From positions 39,758,567 to 39,822,566 of the forward strand of contig CM055822.1 of the NCBI GenBank assembly GCA_029582265.1: DNA of 64,000 bases, written 5' to 3'. Source of the stretch: Zoroaster sp. YZ-2022 (taxonomy: Eukaryota > Echinodermata > Asteroidea > Forcipulatida > Zoroasteridae). The notes beneath the pieces were generated by a model. It did no database searches. It was not told the origin of the DNA and saw only the letters and a list, made by a program, of their open reading frames with translations. How positions within the stretch are numbered: the stretch's first letter is position 1; each line of letters starts with the position of its first letter. The translations under genes and the position numbers were made by a program. Positions 1-10,844 of this stretch are shown one piece after another.

Positions 1-116
1 CACCACTGTAGCATCATTAATGTCCCAGCTGTCATCACATACTGTCCCCCATGCTCCATTTACATACACCTCAACACGGCCGCCTTCCAAGCTACCACCA
101 CCCACAAGTTGTATAG
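1..116 (-). CDS. SRCR domain exon, partial (N-terminal part of the domain)
   Basis: Minus-strand translation gives the first third of an SRCR domain: [18 protein letters not shown], then [20 protein letters not shown], running off the window edge. A clear acceptor (cttctgcag) precedes the exon, which starts in phase 1. SRCR domains are extracellular, disulphide-bonded modules of secreted or membrane receptors that bind microbial or host ligands. It lies downstream of the complete SRCR exon at 745-1065 in the same gene. The acceptor-side intron sequence of the two exons is also alike, so this is a recent tandem exon duplication. The rest of the domain and gene lie left of the window. Confidence 0.85.
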
Positions 117-516
117 CTGCAGAAGTGAATGTAAGAATACAATTATGAAAACAGAGATGACAAATTTTAGTCAGCTCAGGATATTAATGATTCCAATCTC
201 ATTGTCCACACATTGGACATACATGTACATGTACATTATCTTCACAAATACCACAGTGCGCATGTGCAAGCCGATTTGCATAAGGCATGCTGCTCTACCA
301 TAAATGACCAAATACTACAAAACTGACCTTAATTGCTTACTTCACCAGAAATTGTCCATCAATGTTACAGCTAACATGAACAACTGATTACTGATCCCAA
401 AAAAAGTATTGAACTCACATTGTGAGTACAAAGCCAATGGCTTATGTAGTGAGCGATGTTTTATCACAGTAATGTACACGCACATGTACATGTCAAGACA
501 AGGACAGTCAGGTGTC

Positions 517-517
517 T

Positions 518-600
<83 letters not shown>

Positions 601-609
601 TATATATGT
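517..609. repeat. (CA)n/(TA)n microsatellite in the SRCR intron
   Basis: A short CA run passes into a long TA run with two AAATA interruptions, inside the 628 bp intron between the SRCR exons. Any open reading frame here is low-complexity noise. Confidence 0.95.
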
Positions 610-744
610 ACATGTATATTGTATATCTCGAAAACTTGAAAAGTTCTTGATAAGGTAATCGAGATATTCGATGTTATTGTGTTATTGCCCGAGCTTAACT
701 ATATATATTTGCTTAGAGATCCACAGACAAGATTAAAAGCTTAC

Positions 745-1065
745 TTATTGAAGCTACACTGCAGATAACACCTGCATCTTCACTGTGGCTGCAATCGTGA
801 CTGGTGGACGCAGGGCAATGAACTATGTTGGTTTCTAATCCTGTGCAGGCTACATCATCAAGAACTATGTCTCCACTACCCTGACCAAAATATGCTGATG
901 TTTTGGCTGATACAGCTGACCCATAGCCAAGCTGTCGACACACCACTGTAGCATCATTAATGTCCCAGTCGTCATCACATACTGTCCCCCATGCTCCATT
1001 TACATACACCTCAACACGGCCTTCCAAACTACTACCACCATCCACAAGCCGTATAGTGTATTCAA
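745..1065 (-). CDS. SRCR domain exon, complete domain in one exon
   Basis: The exon encodes a whole SRCR domain of about 107 residues: [74 protein letters not shown]. Six cysteines are visible (VCDD, VVCRQ, VAC, VHC, HDC, VIC) and the usual group B cysteine after LG is a tyrosine, so the pattern is group A. The acceptor is cttctgcag and the donor is gtaagc after TCAATAA; both are phase 1, so the domain can be duplicated as a cassette. The methionine inside DGGSS is not a start. The gene is multi-domain and minus-strand: this exon is followed by an intron at 117-744 and the next SRCR exon at 1-116. Upstream exons were not found in 1066-1325. Confidence 0.9.
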
Positions 1066-1325
1066 CTGCAGAAGTGAATGTAAGAAAATATGAAAATACA
1101 ATGTATGTAGGGTTGATACATGTAAATGGTCACTATTCTCACAGAAGTGCGGAAAACATGCCATATTGCAAGAATAGGAAACCAATCCTACAGACATAAA
1201 TAAACTAACGGTGAACAGCAGTAGACACGCAGAATATAAAAAACATCAAAAATATGGATTAATATGGCAAAACCCAAAATGACAGATTGGATTAAACATG
1301 GCAAAACCTCAGTGAAGAAATGGAT

Positions 1326-3210
1326 TATGCTATTTTTATGTTAACAATGAAGATAAACAAGCTGCCATTCTTTGTATTGGAATTCCCAAAGGTTTGATTA
1401 ATTGGGTGAAAATCCTTTATAGCAATCATTTTAATAGCATTATAGTCAATAACTTTATTACTGAACCCTTTAAGGTAACCCGTGGGATCAGACAAGGGTG
1501 CCCTTTGTCGCCTCTTTCGTATTTTGTATGTTATATGTGCAGAAGGTTTAGCTAATCTCATAAGAAACGATAATAGAGGTATTTCTCTGGAAAGGGAGAA
1601 ATTTAACTATGAAAGGGAAAGCTGTTGTTGTGAACAGTTTCATTGGGGCGAGTCTATCCTACCACGGATCAATCATTCACTGTCCTAAGGATTATGTAAA
1701 CCACATGGAGTTTATTAAGTGGTCTTTCTTTTGGGATGGTAAACCAGATAAAATAAAAAGACAGACTATCACCGGTCCTATAGCCAAGGGAGGTACTGGA
1801 GTAGTTGATATCCGGCTTAAATTACAGGCTTTAAAACTCAATGCTTTAAACAAGTACAACACAGGGTCGGGGAAATGGAAATATCTTTTTGAATATTGTA
1901 TGGTAAAGCTAGCGGTAATAACGAACTCGGGTGGTACATTTTAGACAACCCTAAAGTTATTAGCCCGGGTACTCGAACTAATTCTCACCTTCAGAAAATC
2001 TGATTTAACATACAATAAAGTGTTTTCATGTGTAAATGAAACTCAAGAACTCCCCATTTGGAAAATAGCACCATTACCAATGACACGGGAAAAGAATTAG
2101 ATAGTAAAATATTAAAACCTATGGGGATGAAACATTTAAAACATGTTCTTTAAAATGGAAAAATCATCACTCATCAGACTCTAGCGAAGGTTTGCAAAAT
2201 GTTGCCTTTAAATGCAAGAAGAATTGTTTCCGGTTTAAAGAAAAACATTAATTACAGTTACGTTATTGTAAAAAGGGAAGGCCCACCGAACCACTTTATG
2301 AATAATATCACCCTTAAAGATAAACAAGATGATGAAAGTAATCATAGATTTCTAGATATGAATGTTAAAACAGTCTACGGGTTTTTTATTTTTTTTATTA
2401 ACATTTAATTCCAGCCTCCTGCTGTTTTTCAATATTGGATAATTTTGTTTTCACATTTCAAAACATGATGCCAACTTTTGGAAAAATGGATGATGTCCCC
2501 TCATGAAAGCTGAAGAGAGAGACTTGTGGTTTAAATTAAAACATACAATTCTTCCCACTAAAGATAAATTGTAAAGTTTTGGAATCACAGATGATTATTT
2601 TTGCTTACGTTGTAAACAAGCTAAAGAAACCATCGAACATCTTTTTATAAAATGTGAGAAATGTTATAACGCCTGGTTCTTTGTAGAAAATATTATTAAA
2701 AGTACTTAGGGAACCCCAATTTCTATTTATTTGACTGTAAAAGAATTCTTTGTATTAATATTACGAATGATGTGGTTTTACCTTTAATTGGTAAATTACA
2801 TAGAATTATTTGGAATATCCTTTGTGAAGTAGCTAAAAAAGGTTGTAGTGAGCAGGCTGATATAAGTGTATAAAAGTAATATTAAGAAATTCATTCTGAT
2901 AGAAAATAGAAAATTAGACAAAAAGTCTTTTAACCTGATTCATGTCAAAAATAGTGCTCTATGTTATTTGGAAAAAGACAAACTTAAATGAACCTTTTGA
3001 CTCTAGGTGATTGTTAATTAGTCAAGTGTTTATGTTGTAAGTGATTATTTTGGAGTATGTTATCATTGTTCTTTTTTCACCTTCAATAGTCTTGTCATAA
3101 TTTTATTTCTTACATTGTTGTAAATATTGAATGATTGAAGGTAATAAATGGACTTTAACTCCACCAGAGAAATAAATACATCAATACATAAATACATAAA
3201 TACATAATAG
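1326..3210 (+). pseudogene. L1/Tx1-type LINE, 3' half of ORF2 (decayed)
   Basis: Fragments of a LINE reverse transcriptase follow in order across several frames. GIPKGLINWVKILYSN (about 1380) leads to RGIRQGCPLSPL (about 1478, RT motif 5), ICAEGLANLI, then the post-RT region KGKAVVVNSFIGASLSYHGS and FFWDGKPDKIKRQTITGP (1609-1850). A C-terminal zinc knuckle of zf-RVT type follows (CLRC then ETIEHLFIKC, about 2600-2670). The sequence ends in an A-rich tail of ATACATAA units (about 3168-3206), as non-LTR elements do. The catalytic motif A and the ADD box are both deleted, and there are many stops and frameshifts. Close relatives lie at 7410-10048 (minus) and 19840-20455. It is a 5'-truncated dead copy. 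Confidence 0.85.
3168..3206 (+). repeat. LINE 3' tail microsatellite (ATACATAA)n
   Basis: Imperfect units of aataaatac and atacataa follow directly after the decayed ORF2 and mark the 3' end of that insertion. Confidence 0.75.
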
Positions 3211-4880
3211 GTGTAATTGTATCTTTATGATTGAAAGAAAATGTTCGATGTTAATATATGCCACTAATTGTTAATTATGTTCTTTGCTACCACAGGTAAG
3301 AGAGACAACATTTTAATTACATGAAAAGCATGTACACATTATTTTTGTCAAATTAATATACTTGGTCAATGTTTCTGCTCATGATATTACCTTCCACAAG
3401 GATAAATATTTTATTATGTGGGTTCATGGTTCACTAATGGTATGAATATTATCTTCCTATTTATGCTAATACTTGCAAATCTCTTATTTGTTTGTTGGTG
3501 GTTTTTTTCATGGAATTGAAACAAAAAATACCTTTCAAAAAAGTCAAGAGGCAACCCAGGCATCACTGAGATTTATTACAGACGGTTTTCTTATTAGCTT
3601 TGGGAAACTTCTACTTCGAAAGAAACTATTTTCTAACCTAAATTGTAGATTATTTTGTATTGTCTCTATTGTGAATTATTTTGAGAAAATTCCCCCAATT
3701 AAATGGTCACTCTTTTAATTGTTAGTTTCACAAAACGGCCGGTAGTCGTTTCAGTGCATCATGCAGAACATCGAGAATTATGTTTTGATTTTTTATGTGT
3801 TGACGTTTTTTTTGGTTTTGGTCATGTGACACGCTACGTCATTTATAATCATGTTTAATCAACATGAATGGAGGGTGCCTGTACAAAAGCAATGACTCGT
3901 AACAAAAATAATAGTTTAGTTCCCTAAAAACACGCAAACTACGCAAACACCGTCTGTGAGTATCAAATCTACGGAATGGATAGTTATAGACTACATATGC
4001 ACAACACATGCCAATGACTGGATTGTCTTTACAAACACCATCCAGTAATTGTCAGGCTCTGAACTGTTAAGTAGGGACACGTCCAGCTCTACGAATAACG
4101 GACAGTTTGCATCATAGGCCTATTGTTCTCTGCTCGATGCCAGCTTGCCTTTTTGGGACTGCCTGATGGTCTTGGAAAAGTAAATTAGTGGGTTAAGCCA
4201 AAATTACTTAATTTGGTCAATTAATAATTCACAGACTCACTGATACCCTTTTAAAGGGTATTTTACCCCGAATTCTTATGTCATAGGTCTGAACAGTATT
4301 TTCTGATCTGATTGCAATGCATTTGTTTATGGAAGTGGCAATATGATAATAGTGATGCTTTTTGTTGCTTGCTGATTGTTGCTTTTTGGTTGTTTGCTTG
4401 TTGCTTTTTTTGCTTTTTTGAAACCATTCCGTCTGACAAAATTCCGTCTGACAAGTTTAATTTTTTAGAACTCTTGAAATGTATTGTATAGGCTATAGCC
4501 TACACTCGGTGGCGCAGCCAAAAGGGCACAGGAGCGGCCGCCCCACCCACTTGTTGGCAAGATCGTGTCTGTCGGTAAATTCACAGACTTGTTGGTATTT
4601 CTAAAGTGAGTTTTGTGTCGATTAAATTTCCCCCAAACAATGTTTGACCCACAGCCGTAATTCATTTCCAACATGAATGCAAACAAATCGTTATGCATTG
4701 TTACCATTTTCTCTTTTTCTAAACTGAAACTTGGTTGGTTTCTGTACATCTATAAGGTGTTTTTCTTGCAAAACGTCGGTAAAAACAATTTTGCTAGCAT
4801 CTTTAAATCTCAACGGTTACAATCCCAGCAAGATCAGCACAGCGAAGCTGGTTTCAAACCCCGAACGCAAAGTTAAAGTA
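3211..4880. other. No gene recognised
   Basis: AT-rich sequence with no frame showing family features. It holds a 14 bp direct repeat (attccgtctgacaa, twice, 4427-4454) and a Gcttgttgctttt-rich low-complexity stretch at 4365-4420. The 94-codon minus frame at 4465-4749 has no recognisable domain. Confidence 0.6.
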
Positions 4881-4894
4881 ATCTAACCCTTTCT

Positions 4895-5410
4895 ACTTGT
4901 CTCCCCTATCTAGGTTCGACATCGCATAAACTCCAACGCATCCTCCGACAAGCAGGCATCCAAGTGTACCACTCAGCCCCCAGCAAACTCCAAGGACTTC
5001 TACACACGCACAAGGATAAACCGGATCCCAGCAACAGAGCGGGAGTCTACCGGATCCCCTGTGAGTGTGGTAAGGTGTACATCGGCGAAACAGGGCGGAA
5101 TCTCCCCATTAGACTAAAAGAACACCGAGCGCACGGCCGCAGAGGAGATTTCGAGAAGTCAGCCATCGTCAAGCACTCACACATCAAGGACCACCGAATC
5201 GACATCCAGGCAGCCCAACTCATCACAGCTATCTACACATGGCACCCCAGACGCATCAGAGAGGCCATCGAGATCGTCAAATACGACACTGTGCCACAGG
5301 ACATCGGCTTCTACATCAGCGATATTTGGCGACCACTACTACGGAGTGAAGGATCTTCTATATCCAAAGTCCATAATCCACCCCAGACTGATGGATCTCC
5401 TATATCCTAA
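4895..5410 (+). pseudogene. Penelope-like element C-terminus with GIY-YIG endonuclease
   Basis: The frame opens before the first ATG-like codon and reads LPYLGSTSHKLQRILRQAG, HSAPSKLQGLLHTHKDK, then GVYRIPCECGKVYIGETGRN, PIRLKEHRAH and AIVKHSH. This matches the C-terminal third of Penelope-like retroelements: the end of the RT thumb, then a GIY-YIG nuclease that nicks target DNA. GVY and YIG form the core beta strands; the R of TGR and the E of KEHR fit catalytic and structural positions. The CEC pair sits between GIY and YIG as in Penelope. The RT is missing: upstream homology stops near 4880. The frame itself is intact to the stop, but this is a 5'-truncated copy. A near-identical copy is at 20467-20982. 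Confidence 0.88.
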
Positions 5411-5594
5411 GTCAACCACCCTCCTTCACCCGTGCTTGTCAACAACAGATTCAGTTCAGTGAGCACACACTCCTTCCCCCAACTCCTAGGATCCACAGTT
5501 CCCGCCTGCACGCCTCAACGAACTAATCCTCCAGCATCCTGTCATCACGTAATCCTCCAACAGCCTACTTAAGCAGCAGCATTTCCCAGAGTCC
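5411..5594 (+). other. Penelope-like element 3' trailer
   Basis: GC-richer, cytosine-rich sequence that follows the GIY-YIG stop in both copies (5411-5594 and 20983-21172). It begins with a direct repeat of ctatatcc-aagtc units that straddles the stop codon. In block 1 it joins the endonuclease relic directly; block 2 keeps about 112 extra bases there. Confidence 0.55.
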
Positions 5595-6236
5595 GGCATG
5601 ATAATGCCTTTTATATTGCTTTTGTTTACGCTCCAAACCACATCAATGAACGTACTAATTTCATTGATAAGTTCAGTGATCAAATTACTGTTTTTGACAA
5701 ATGGATTGTCGGAGGGGATTTTAATTAATCTTGACAATAGAGAATTTAAAGATGCTAGCAAAATTGTGTTAACCGACGTTTTGCAATAAAAAAGACCTTA
5801 TAGATTCAAGTCGTACTATTCACCCTGACAAAGAAGGTTACACGCATTTTCGCAAAGGTTGTAATATATATTTTTGTATCTAGTAATCTTATTAATAACG
5901 TTAACGATGTTTCGGTCACTTCATGCGGATTTTCAGATCATCGAGTTATTGGTCTTAAACTGGATAATATTGACACTCCCCACAGTCAAGGCCGGTGGTT
6001 TTGAAACAATTCTCTCCTGGAAGATCCAGAATGCAATTCTCGTATTATCAGTCTTTGGAATTTTTGGAGATCCCAAAAACGACAATATAATTTTCTCTCC
6101 AAATGGTTTGAAATTGGCAAATTCCGCCTAAAAGAAAGCATCCAGGAGTATGGCAAAGAAAAAGCACGTACTCTCAAACAAAACCGCGAAGAGTTGCAGA
6201 AACGTTACGACATTTTGATTAAGAGCACATTTTGAT
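5595..6236 (+). pseudogene. L1/Tx1-type LINE ORF2 endonuclease relic (plus strand)
   Basis: Frame-shifted but readable: DNAFYIAFVYAPNHINERTN, FIDKFSDQ, WIVGGDFN (APE endonuclease core), then DLIDSSRTIHPDKEGYTHF, SSNLINNVNDVSVTS, CGFSDHRVIGLKLDN (the SDH catalytic His motif) and LKESIQEYGKEKARTLKQN, REELQKRYD (post-endonuclease linker). Stops and a frameshift lie after GGDFN and near 5790-5880. The N-terminal endonuclease strand and all of the RT are absent. It is homologous to the minus-strand LINE 8 kb away but is a separate, oppositely oriented fragment. Copy at 21255-21929. Confidence 0.8.
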
Positions 6237-6397
6237 TCTGTCACAGCTCCAAAATATTCAAGATTTTCTGCGAATTTCCACTCCTCAAGTACATTATTTG
6301 GTCTAACCCTCAGTTCATCTTATAGTTCACTCATCATTATTCCCATGTGTCAAAATTACCTTCTGCAATATGACCGGAAGAAAAGGCAACAGAGAAA

Positions 6398-7066
6398 ATG
6401 TCTGACCGACCAGTAGCCAATGACGAGGGTGAGTTCCAACAATTTGTGCGCGATGCTTTAACTGAGATCCGTCGGAGTCAATCAGATCTCTACCGGCGGA
6501 TTGATAAGCTTGAGGAAAGCTTTAACTCTTCCCTTGAATTCGAGTCTAAAAGGATCTCCGAACTCGAATCCATAATCAAGGAGTTGGAAAATATTGCACC
6601 ACTACTGGCTAAAGCCGAAAAACAACTGTCAGATCACAGCGAAATGATAAAAAAAACTTGAACGTTTCAGTCGGCGGAACAACGTTAGGATCATTGGGCT
6701 TCCCCAAGACAAGAACGAGGACTGTTTGGTGATCGTTTCTAAATTACTAACAGATAAATTCGACATGCCAAACATCCAACTGGAAAGAGCGCATCGGGAT
6801 GGCCCAAGACCCCAGGCCGACCTCAACACCTTCTCGTGAAATTCAACAGCTACCAAGACAAGATCAAGGTGCTCCGTCTTCAAAGGCAAGTCTTCGCCGA
6901 TCAACCATTTTTATGTGTGGAGGACTTGACCCGTCTGGATCTTCAAGAGAAATGGCGCTGGTCCGAGCAGGTGCGCCGATGCTACCACGACGGCAAGAAG
7001 TACCGCTTCGTAGCCGGTAAGTGGCGGGATAACACCGGAGCCCTTGCTGAGTTCTACAGATCCTGA
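6398..7066 (+). pseudogene. L1-type ORF1p (coiled coil plus RRM-like domain), frameshifted
   Basis: ORF1p binds LINE RNA as a coiled-coil trimer. The first 87 codons (start 6398) give an acidic N-terminus, then heptad-rich sequence (LYRRIDKLEESF, SLEFESKRISELES, LENIAPLLAKAEKQL). After an A-run near 6650 the frame shifts into FSRRNNVRIIGLPQDKN and IQLERAHRDGPRP, the conserved RRM core of L1 ORF1p. It shifts again near 6815 into LLVKFNSYQDKIKVLRLQRQ and the C-terminal domain ending VAGKWRDNTGALAEFYRS. Family order and length (about 220 codons) fit. Both frameshifts recur in the copy at 22093-22764, so inactivation predates the duplication. ORF1 lies after an endonuclease fragment, the reverse of normal LINE order. 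Confidence 0.82.
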
Positions 7067-7409
7067 GCAGGTAATAAGAGCTGCTAACTACTGGTATTAT
7101 CAACTCTGCACCATCTCCATGTTTCATCATTGTTCCCATCGTTAAATGTACTTGACTTTGTTTAATTTATTTCGCAAAAATCTGCCGTTAGACGGTTTGG
7201 TTTTATTAGTTTAGTGTTTATGTTCATTATTTGTTATTATGGTATTTTTCCATAAAGGTAAATCCTGGGCTTCAAAAAAGCACGTGATGGACGCATTAAT
7301 TCTGCCTTGGGCATTATTAAAAGCATTGAGGATTTATTTGTAAAAGACAGTGGTTTGACTGGCTACTGGAGGATTATCAAAACATACACGAGCCCGTTTG
7401 ATCCAGTAG
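7067..7409. other. Non-coding junction between plus ORF1 relic and minus LINE
   Basis: Continues the plus-strand LINE relic without a readable frame, then meets the truncated 3' end of the minus-strand LINE near 7400. The same junction is present in block 2 near 23060. Confidence 0.5.
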
Positions 7410-10048
7410 TTAAAAAAACAAGACGCGCCATTTTCCTCCAGAAGTACAATATTTGCATATCCATTTTAATTTTAGACTATCAAGTTTAAGTTTAACGTCC
7501 ATTACCCCTGTGCCTCCCCTCTCTGTTCTATTTCTCACAACATCCCTTTTGATTTTATCTGGTTTACCGTTCCAGTAAAAATCCCAAATAATCCCATCAA
7601 TTTGTTTAATCAGATTATCCAGACATGGCAACACTGATCCCAAGTAGGTGAGACCAGACCCGATCAGATAATAATCGACTTACATTTAAGTGTTAAATTT
7701 CTAGCTTTCCATCGGTTCATGGTGTGTTTAATTTTATTTATTCTGGGACACCAATTGTCTTCTGGGGTGATTTCGTTACAAAAAAAATTCCCAACATTTT
7801 TATTTTATCGGACATCCATTTGAAATCACAGGGGGAGTCTGATCTAGACTTCCATGTAACTATTAACCAGAGACCCACTGTTTTCGTATTGTTGATTTTG
7901 GAACCGGTACCCTCACAATAAGTGTTCATAATTTCGGTGAGAATTTTAAAATCTTGGTTTCTCCAAATAAAAATAGTCAAGTCATCAGCATGTTGAATAA
8001 TCTTAAAACCTTCTTGTTCTTGGAAATTCTGATGCCTTCTAATTCATGGTTCTTCAATATCATATTGGGCAGTCCCTCTGCGCAAATAGCAAACAACGGT
8101 GATAAGGGACATCCCCGTCTTATTCCTCTCTGAATGGTTATGGGTGAACCGATAAAATTGTTAACAATCACCTGGCTGACAGGATTAGAATAAAGCAATT
8201 TACACCATTGAATTAGACCTGTGGGAATACCCATTTATGTCATAATGGTATACATGTATTTCCATTCTATGCGGCCAAAGGCCTTTTCTTGATCGACACT
8301 CACTACACCAGCTTTGATGTTGTTGAAGTTGATGTAATCAATACAATCTCTCAAAATCATCAAATTATCGTGAATGTTTCTACCTGAGACCCCACAGGTC
8401 TGATTTTCAAAGACAATGGTGGGCATAATTGTTTTCAATCGATAAGTTATGACTTTTGAAATCAGCTTATAGTCAACAGTTAGAAGACTTTTTATATAGG
8501 ACGCCAATTTTTAAGGTCTTCTTTGCACCCTCTGTTCTTAAAAATTAATCTGATTAAGGCAGTGTTCATTGATATGATCTACACAAAGACATATTTCTTT
8601 TGCAATCCCTTATTAAATCTATTAAATATATTAAAGGTACGGTAAAATTCAACCGTAAGTCCGTCAATGCCAGGGGATTTATCAGATTTTATTTGATAAA
8701 GCGCGTGTCTAAGTTCATTCTCGTCAATGTCTTTTTCTAAATCACGAACAATATCTTCATGAAAGTACTCCGTGTTAATACCACGCAGAATTTCATGCAG
8801 CAGTTTTTCTCTGGTCCCTTCAGAAGTGTACAAATCTTCATAAAACTTATTCACGCATTTCATTCACTCATTCACGCATTCACAGCATAGAGCTAGGTTG
8901 ATCAACATAATTACCAGCTTTGTCTTGTAATTTTATCATTCTGTTATGCTGCATTTGTTGATTTTCCAGGTTAAGGAAAAATTACTAGCTTTTTCACCTT
9001 CAGTTTTATTGATGCTGCGGACACGTATTTTAGCTTTTTCCCATTCTCTCATTTCATATTGTTTGAGACTGAATTCAATTATATTAAGTTCGTCTTTATT
9101 TATATTAGTTAGGTTATTGATCAATTCATCATAGCGTTTCTGTAAACGTTCTCTTTCCTGTTTAGCAATGAGGGATTTTTCACGCCCATAATCTCTGATA
9201 ATTTCTTTGAGTTTGCATTTTCCCATTTCCCACCAAGTAAAAACACTTTCATAATGTTTCTTGGTTTTCCAGAAACTCCAAAAAGTTTGAATTCTATAAG
9301 CGCAGTTTTTGTTTTTGATAAGTTCGTTGTTGCAAATCCAACCACCTGGGCCGTGGGGGTGTCAAAATCGTTTAGTCTTAATGTGATGACCCGGTGGTCG
9401 GTTAAACCTGTTAAACCAATGTTGTTTAAAAGAGTGGAGGACATAAGAAAGTAATCGATTCTGCTGGATTTATTGAGCCCTTTGTGCAGGTGAGTGTAAC
9501 CAGGTTTTTCAGGGTAAACAGTGCGCCATATATCAATGAAATATTTTTTCTTGAATAATAGCCTTCATGACGTTTTTACTTGTGTCTTTTATGTCTTTGT
9601 TATCGATGTCACAATTAAAGTCACCTTCAACAATTCATTGTTAATTATTAGTAATATGATTCAATACTTTCTTGAAATATCCAACTCTAGGGTAAACAGC
9701 ATTCGGCGCATAAACAGAAGCAAGCGATATGCTTTCGTTATTCTATGTGATTTCACCTTTGATCCATCTACCATCTTTATCACTTTCGATATTCCTCAAA
9801 TGTACGCCACATTTATTGGAAATTAGGAGCGTTACTCCTTTAGAATTCCGACTACCATGACTAAAATGTATCTCCCCCTGCCACTGTCTGCGCCAAAGAC
9901 TTTCATCTTCGCATTCACTATGAGTTTCCTGCATAAATAAGATGTTAGTTTTATTACGCACTATGTAATCAAAGAGGATTTCCCTTTTTAGATTATCCAA
10001 CCCGTTGACATTAATTGAGGATACTGTGAGCACACTAAGTAAACTCAT
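7410..10048 (-). pseudogene. L1/Tx1-type LINE ORF2: endonuclease and reverse transcriptase (decayed)
   Basis: Minus-strand order is complete from endonuclease to post-RT. It runs SVLTVSSINVNGLDNLKREI, ILFMQETHSE, WQGEIHFSHGSRNSKGVTLL (9743-10048), SVYAPN and EGDFN (about 9600-9740), TDHRVITLRLNDF (about 9390), a helical linker (8936-9226), DKSPGIDGLTVEFYRTF (8579-8863), WRP-region remnants and SVDQEKAFGRIEW (8235-8507), RGIRRGCPLSPLFAICAEGL (7977-8234), HADDLTIFIW (about 7990) and NGKPDKIKRDVVRNR (7410-7643). The motif A aspartate and the ADD box survive, but AFD has become AFG and many frameshifts break the ORF. The 3' end is missing. ORF1 lies upstream at about 10200-10610. This copy lacks the 5.2 kb insertion seen in block 2. 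Confidence 0.88.
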
Positions 10049-10184
10049 AATGAAAAAAAGGACCTGCATTGGATAAAACAAGAAAAGCAATCATACTCAC
10101 TCATATTCCAAAATAATTGATGTATTCCTAGTTCTTCTTCCTCGTCCTCTTGATGAACCAGGACTACGGGGGGGGGGGGGGGTT

Positions 10185-10615
10185 ATAACGTTCCAACGTA
10201 ATATCTCCTGTTCCGCGTTTCCTGCGGAATCGTTGTACACCTTTCCTAGTATACGGATCGAATTTTTCCGAATTTGGGTCCTGACTTATGTCCTCCTGTT
10301 TGCTTATAGATTCTTCTTTGTCGACTTCTTCTTGTTCCATGTCAGATTCCTTGTTATCTGTGCTTTCTCTCGCTATTTTTTTCTCTTCAACTGGATCAAG
10401 ATCTTCTTCATCTGCTTTTCGTTTTCAGTTTTCCTTGACGGCCTCATCCCAGAATCTCGGTTGTTTAGTCTTGTTCGGTTGTTCTTTTGGGTTTAAGCTT
10501 CTGTGCTGATTGGTGTTCTTCTCCCGAGATGTTTTCTTTCCTTGTTTTTCTACATGTTTCTGTTTGTCAGGTAGTTGTTTAGGAAAGAATGTCGTATCCG
10601 ACCACCACTTTTTAA
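10185..10615 (-). pseudogene. LINE ORF1 (basic, lysine-rich), frameshifted
   Basis: Directly upstream of ORF2 on the minus strand and the counterpart of the better-preserved copy at 31005-31482. It encodes a charged protein: a KKW-SDTTFF start, a PDKQKHVEKQGKK basic stretch, a PTFWDEAVKEN segment, KKILIQLKRKK, an acidic stretch and RKGVQRFRRKRGTG. No RRM or CCHC knuckle is visible, so it is unlike the ORF1p at 6398-7066. A run of 15 G on the plus strand at 10168-10182 lies at its 3' end and gives a proline run; length changes there would shift the frame. Confidence 0.6.
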
Positions 10616-10679
10616 GTTTGTTTTATATATTTCTTTTGCAACCACTAACCAGTTAACAAATTATTCCATCGATTCCATC

Positions 10680-10750
10680 GACATTTTATTGTTATTGTTA
10701 TTGTTATTGTTATTGTTGTTGTTGTTGTTGTCATCGTTGTCGTTGTCGTT
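10680..10750. repeat. (TTATTG)n/(TTG)n microsatellite at the LINE 5' edge
   Basis: Blocks of attgtt, then ttg, then tcgttg. It lies between the LINE 5' end and the first tRNA-like unit and recurs at 31525-31600 and, inverted, at about 56770-56845, with different unit counts. Confidence 0.9.
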
Positions 10751-10844
10751 AATACCTTTCGAAAAGCTATTTACTGACTTACAGACTTGTAACATAGCGC
10801 AATAATAGACTGGATTTACTAAGACACATTATGGAAGCGCGGTG

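Noticed and set aside
6799..7020. 73-codon frame MAQDPRPTSTPSREIQQ...
   Set aside because: It is an out-of-frame reading of the ORF1p relic, whose family motifs lie in the other frames.
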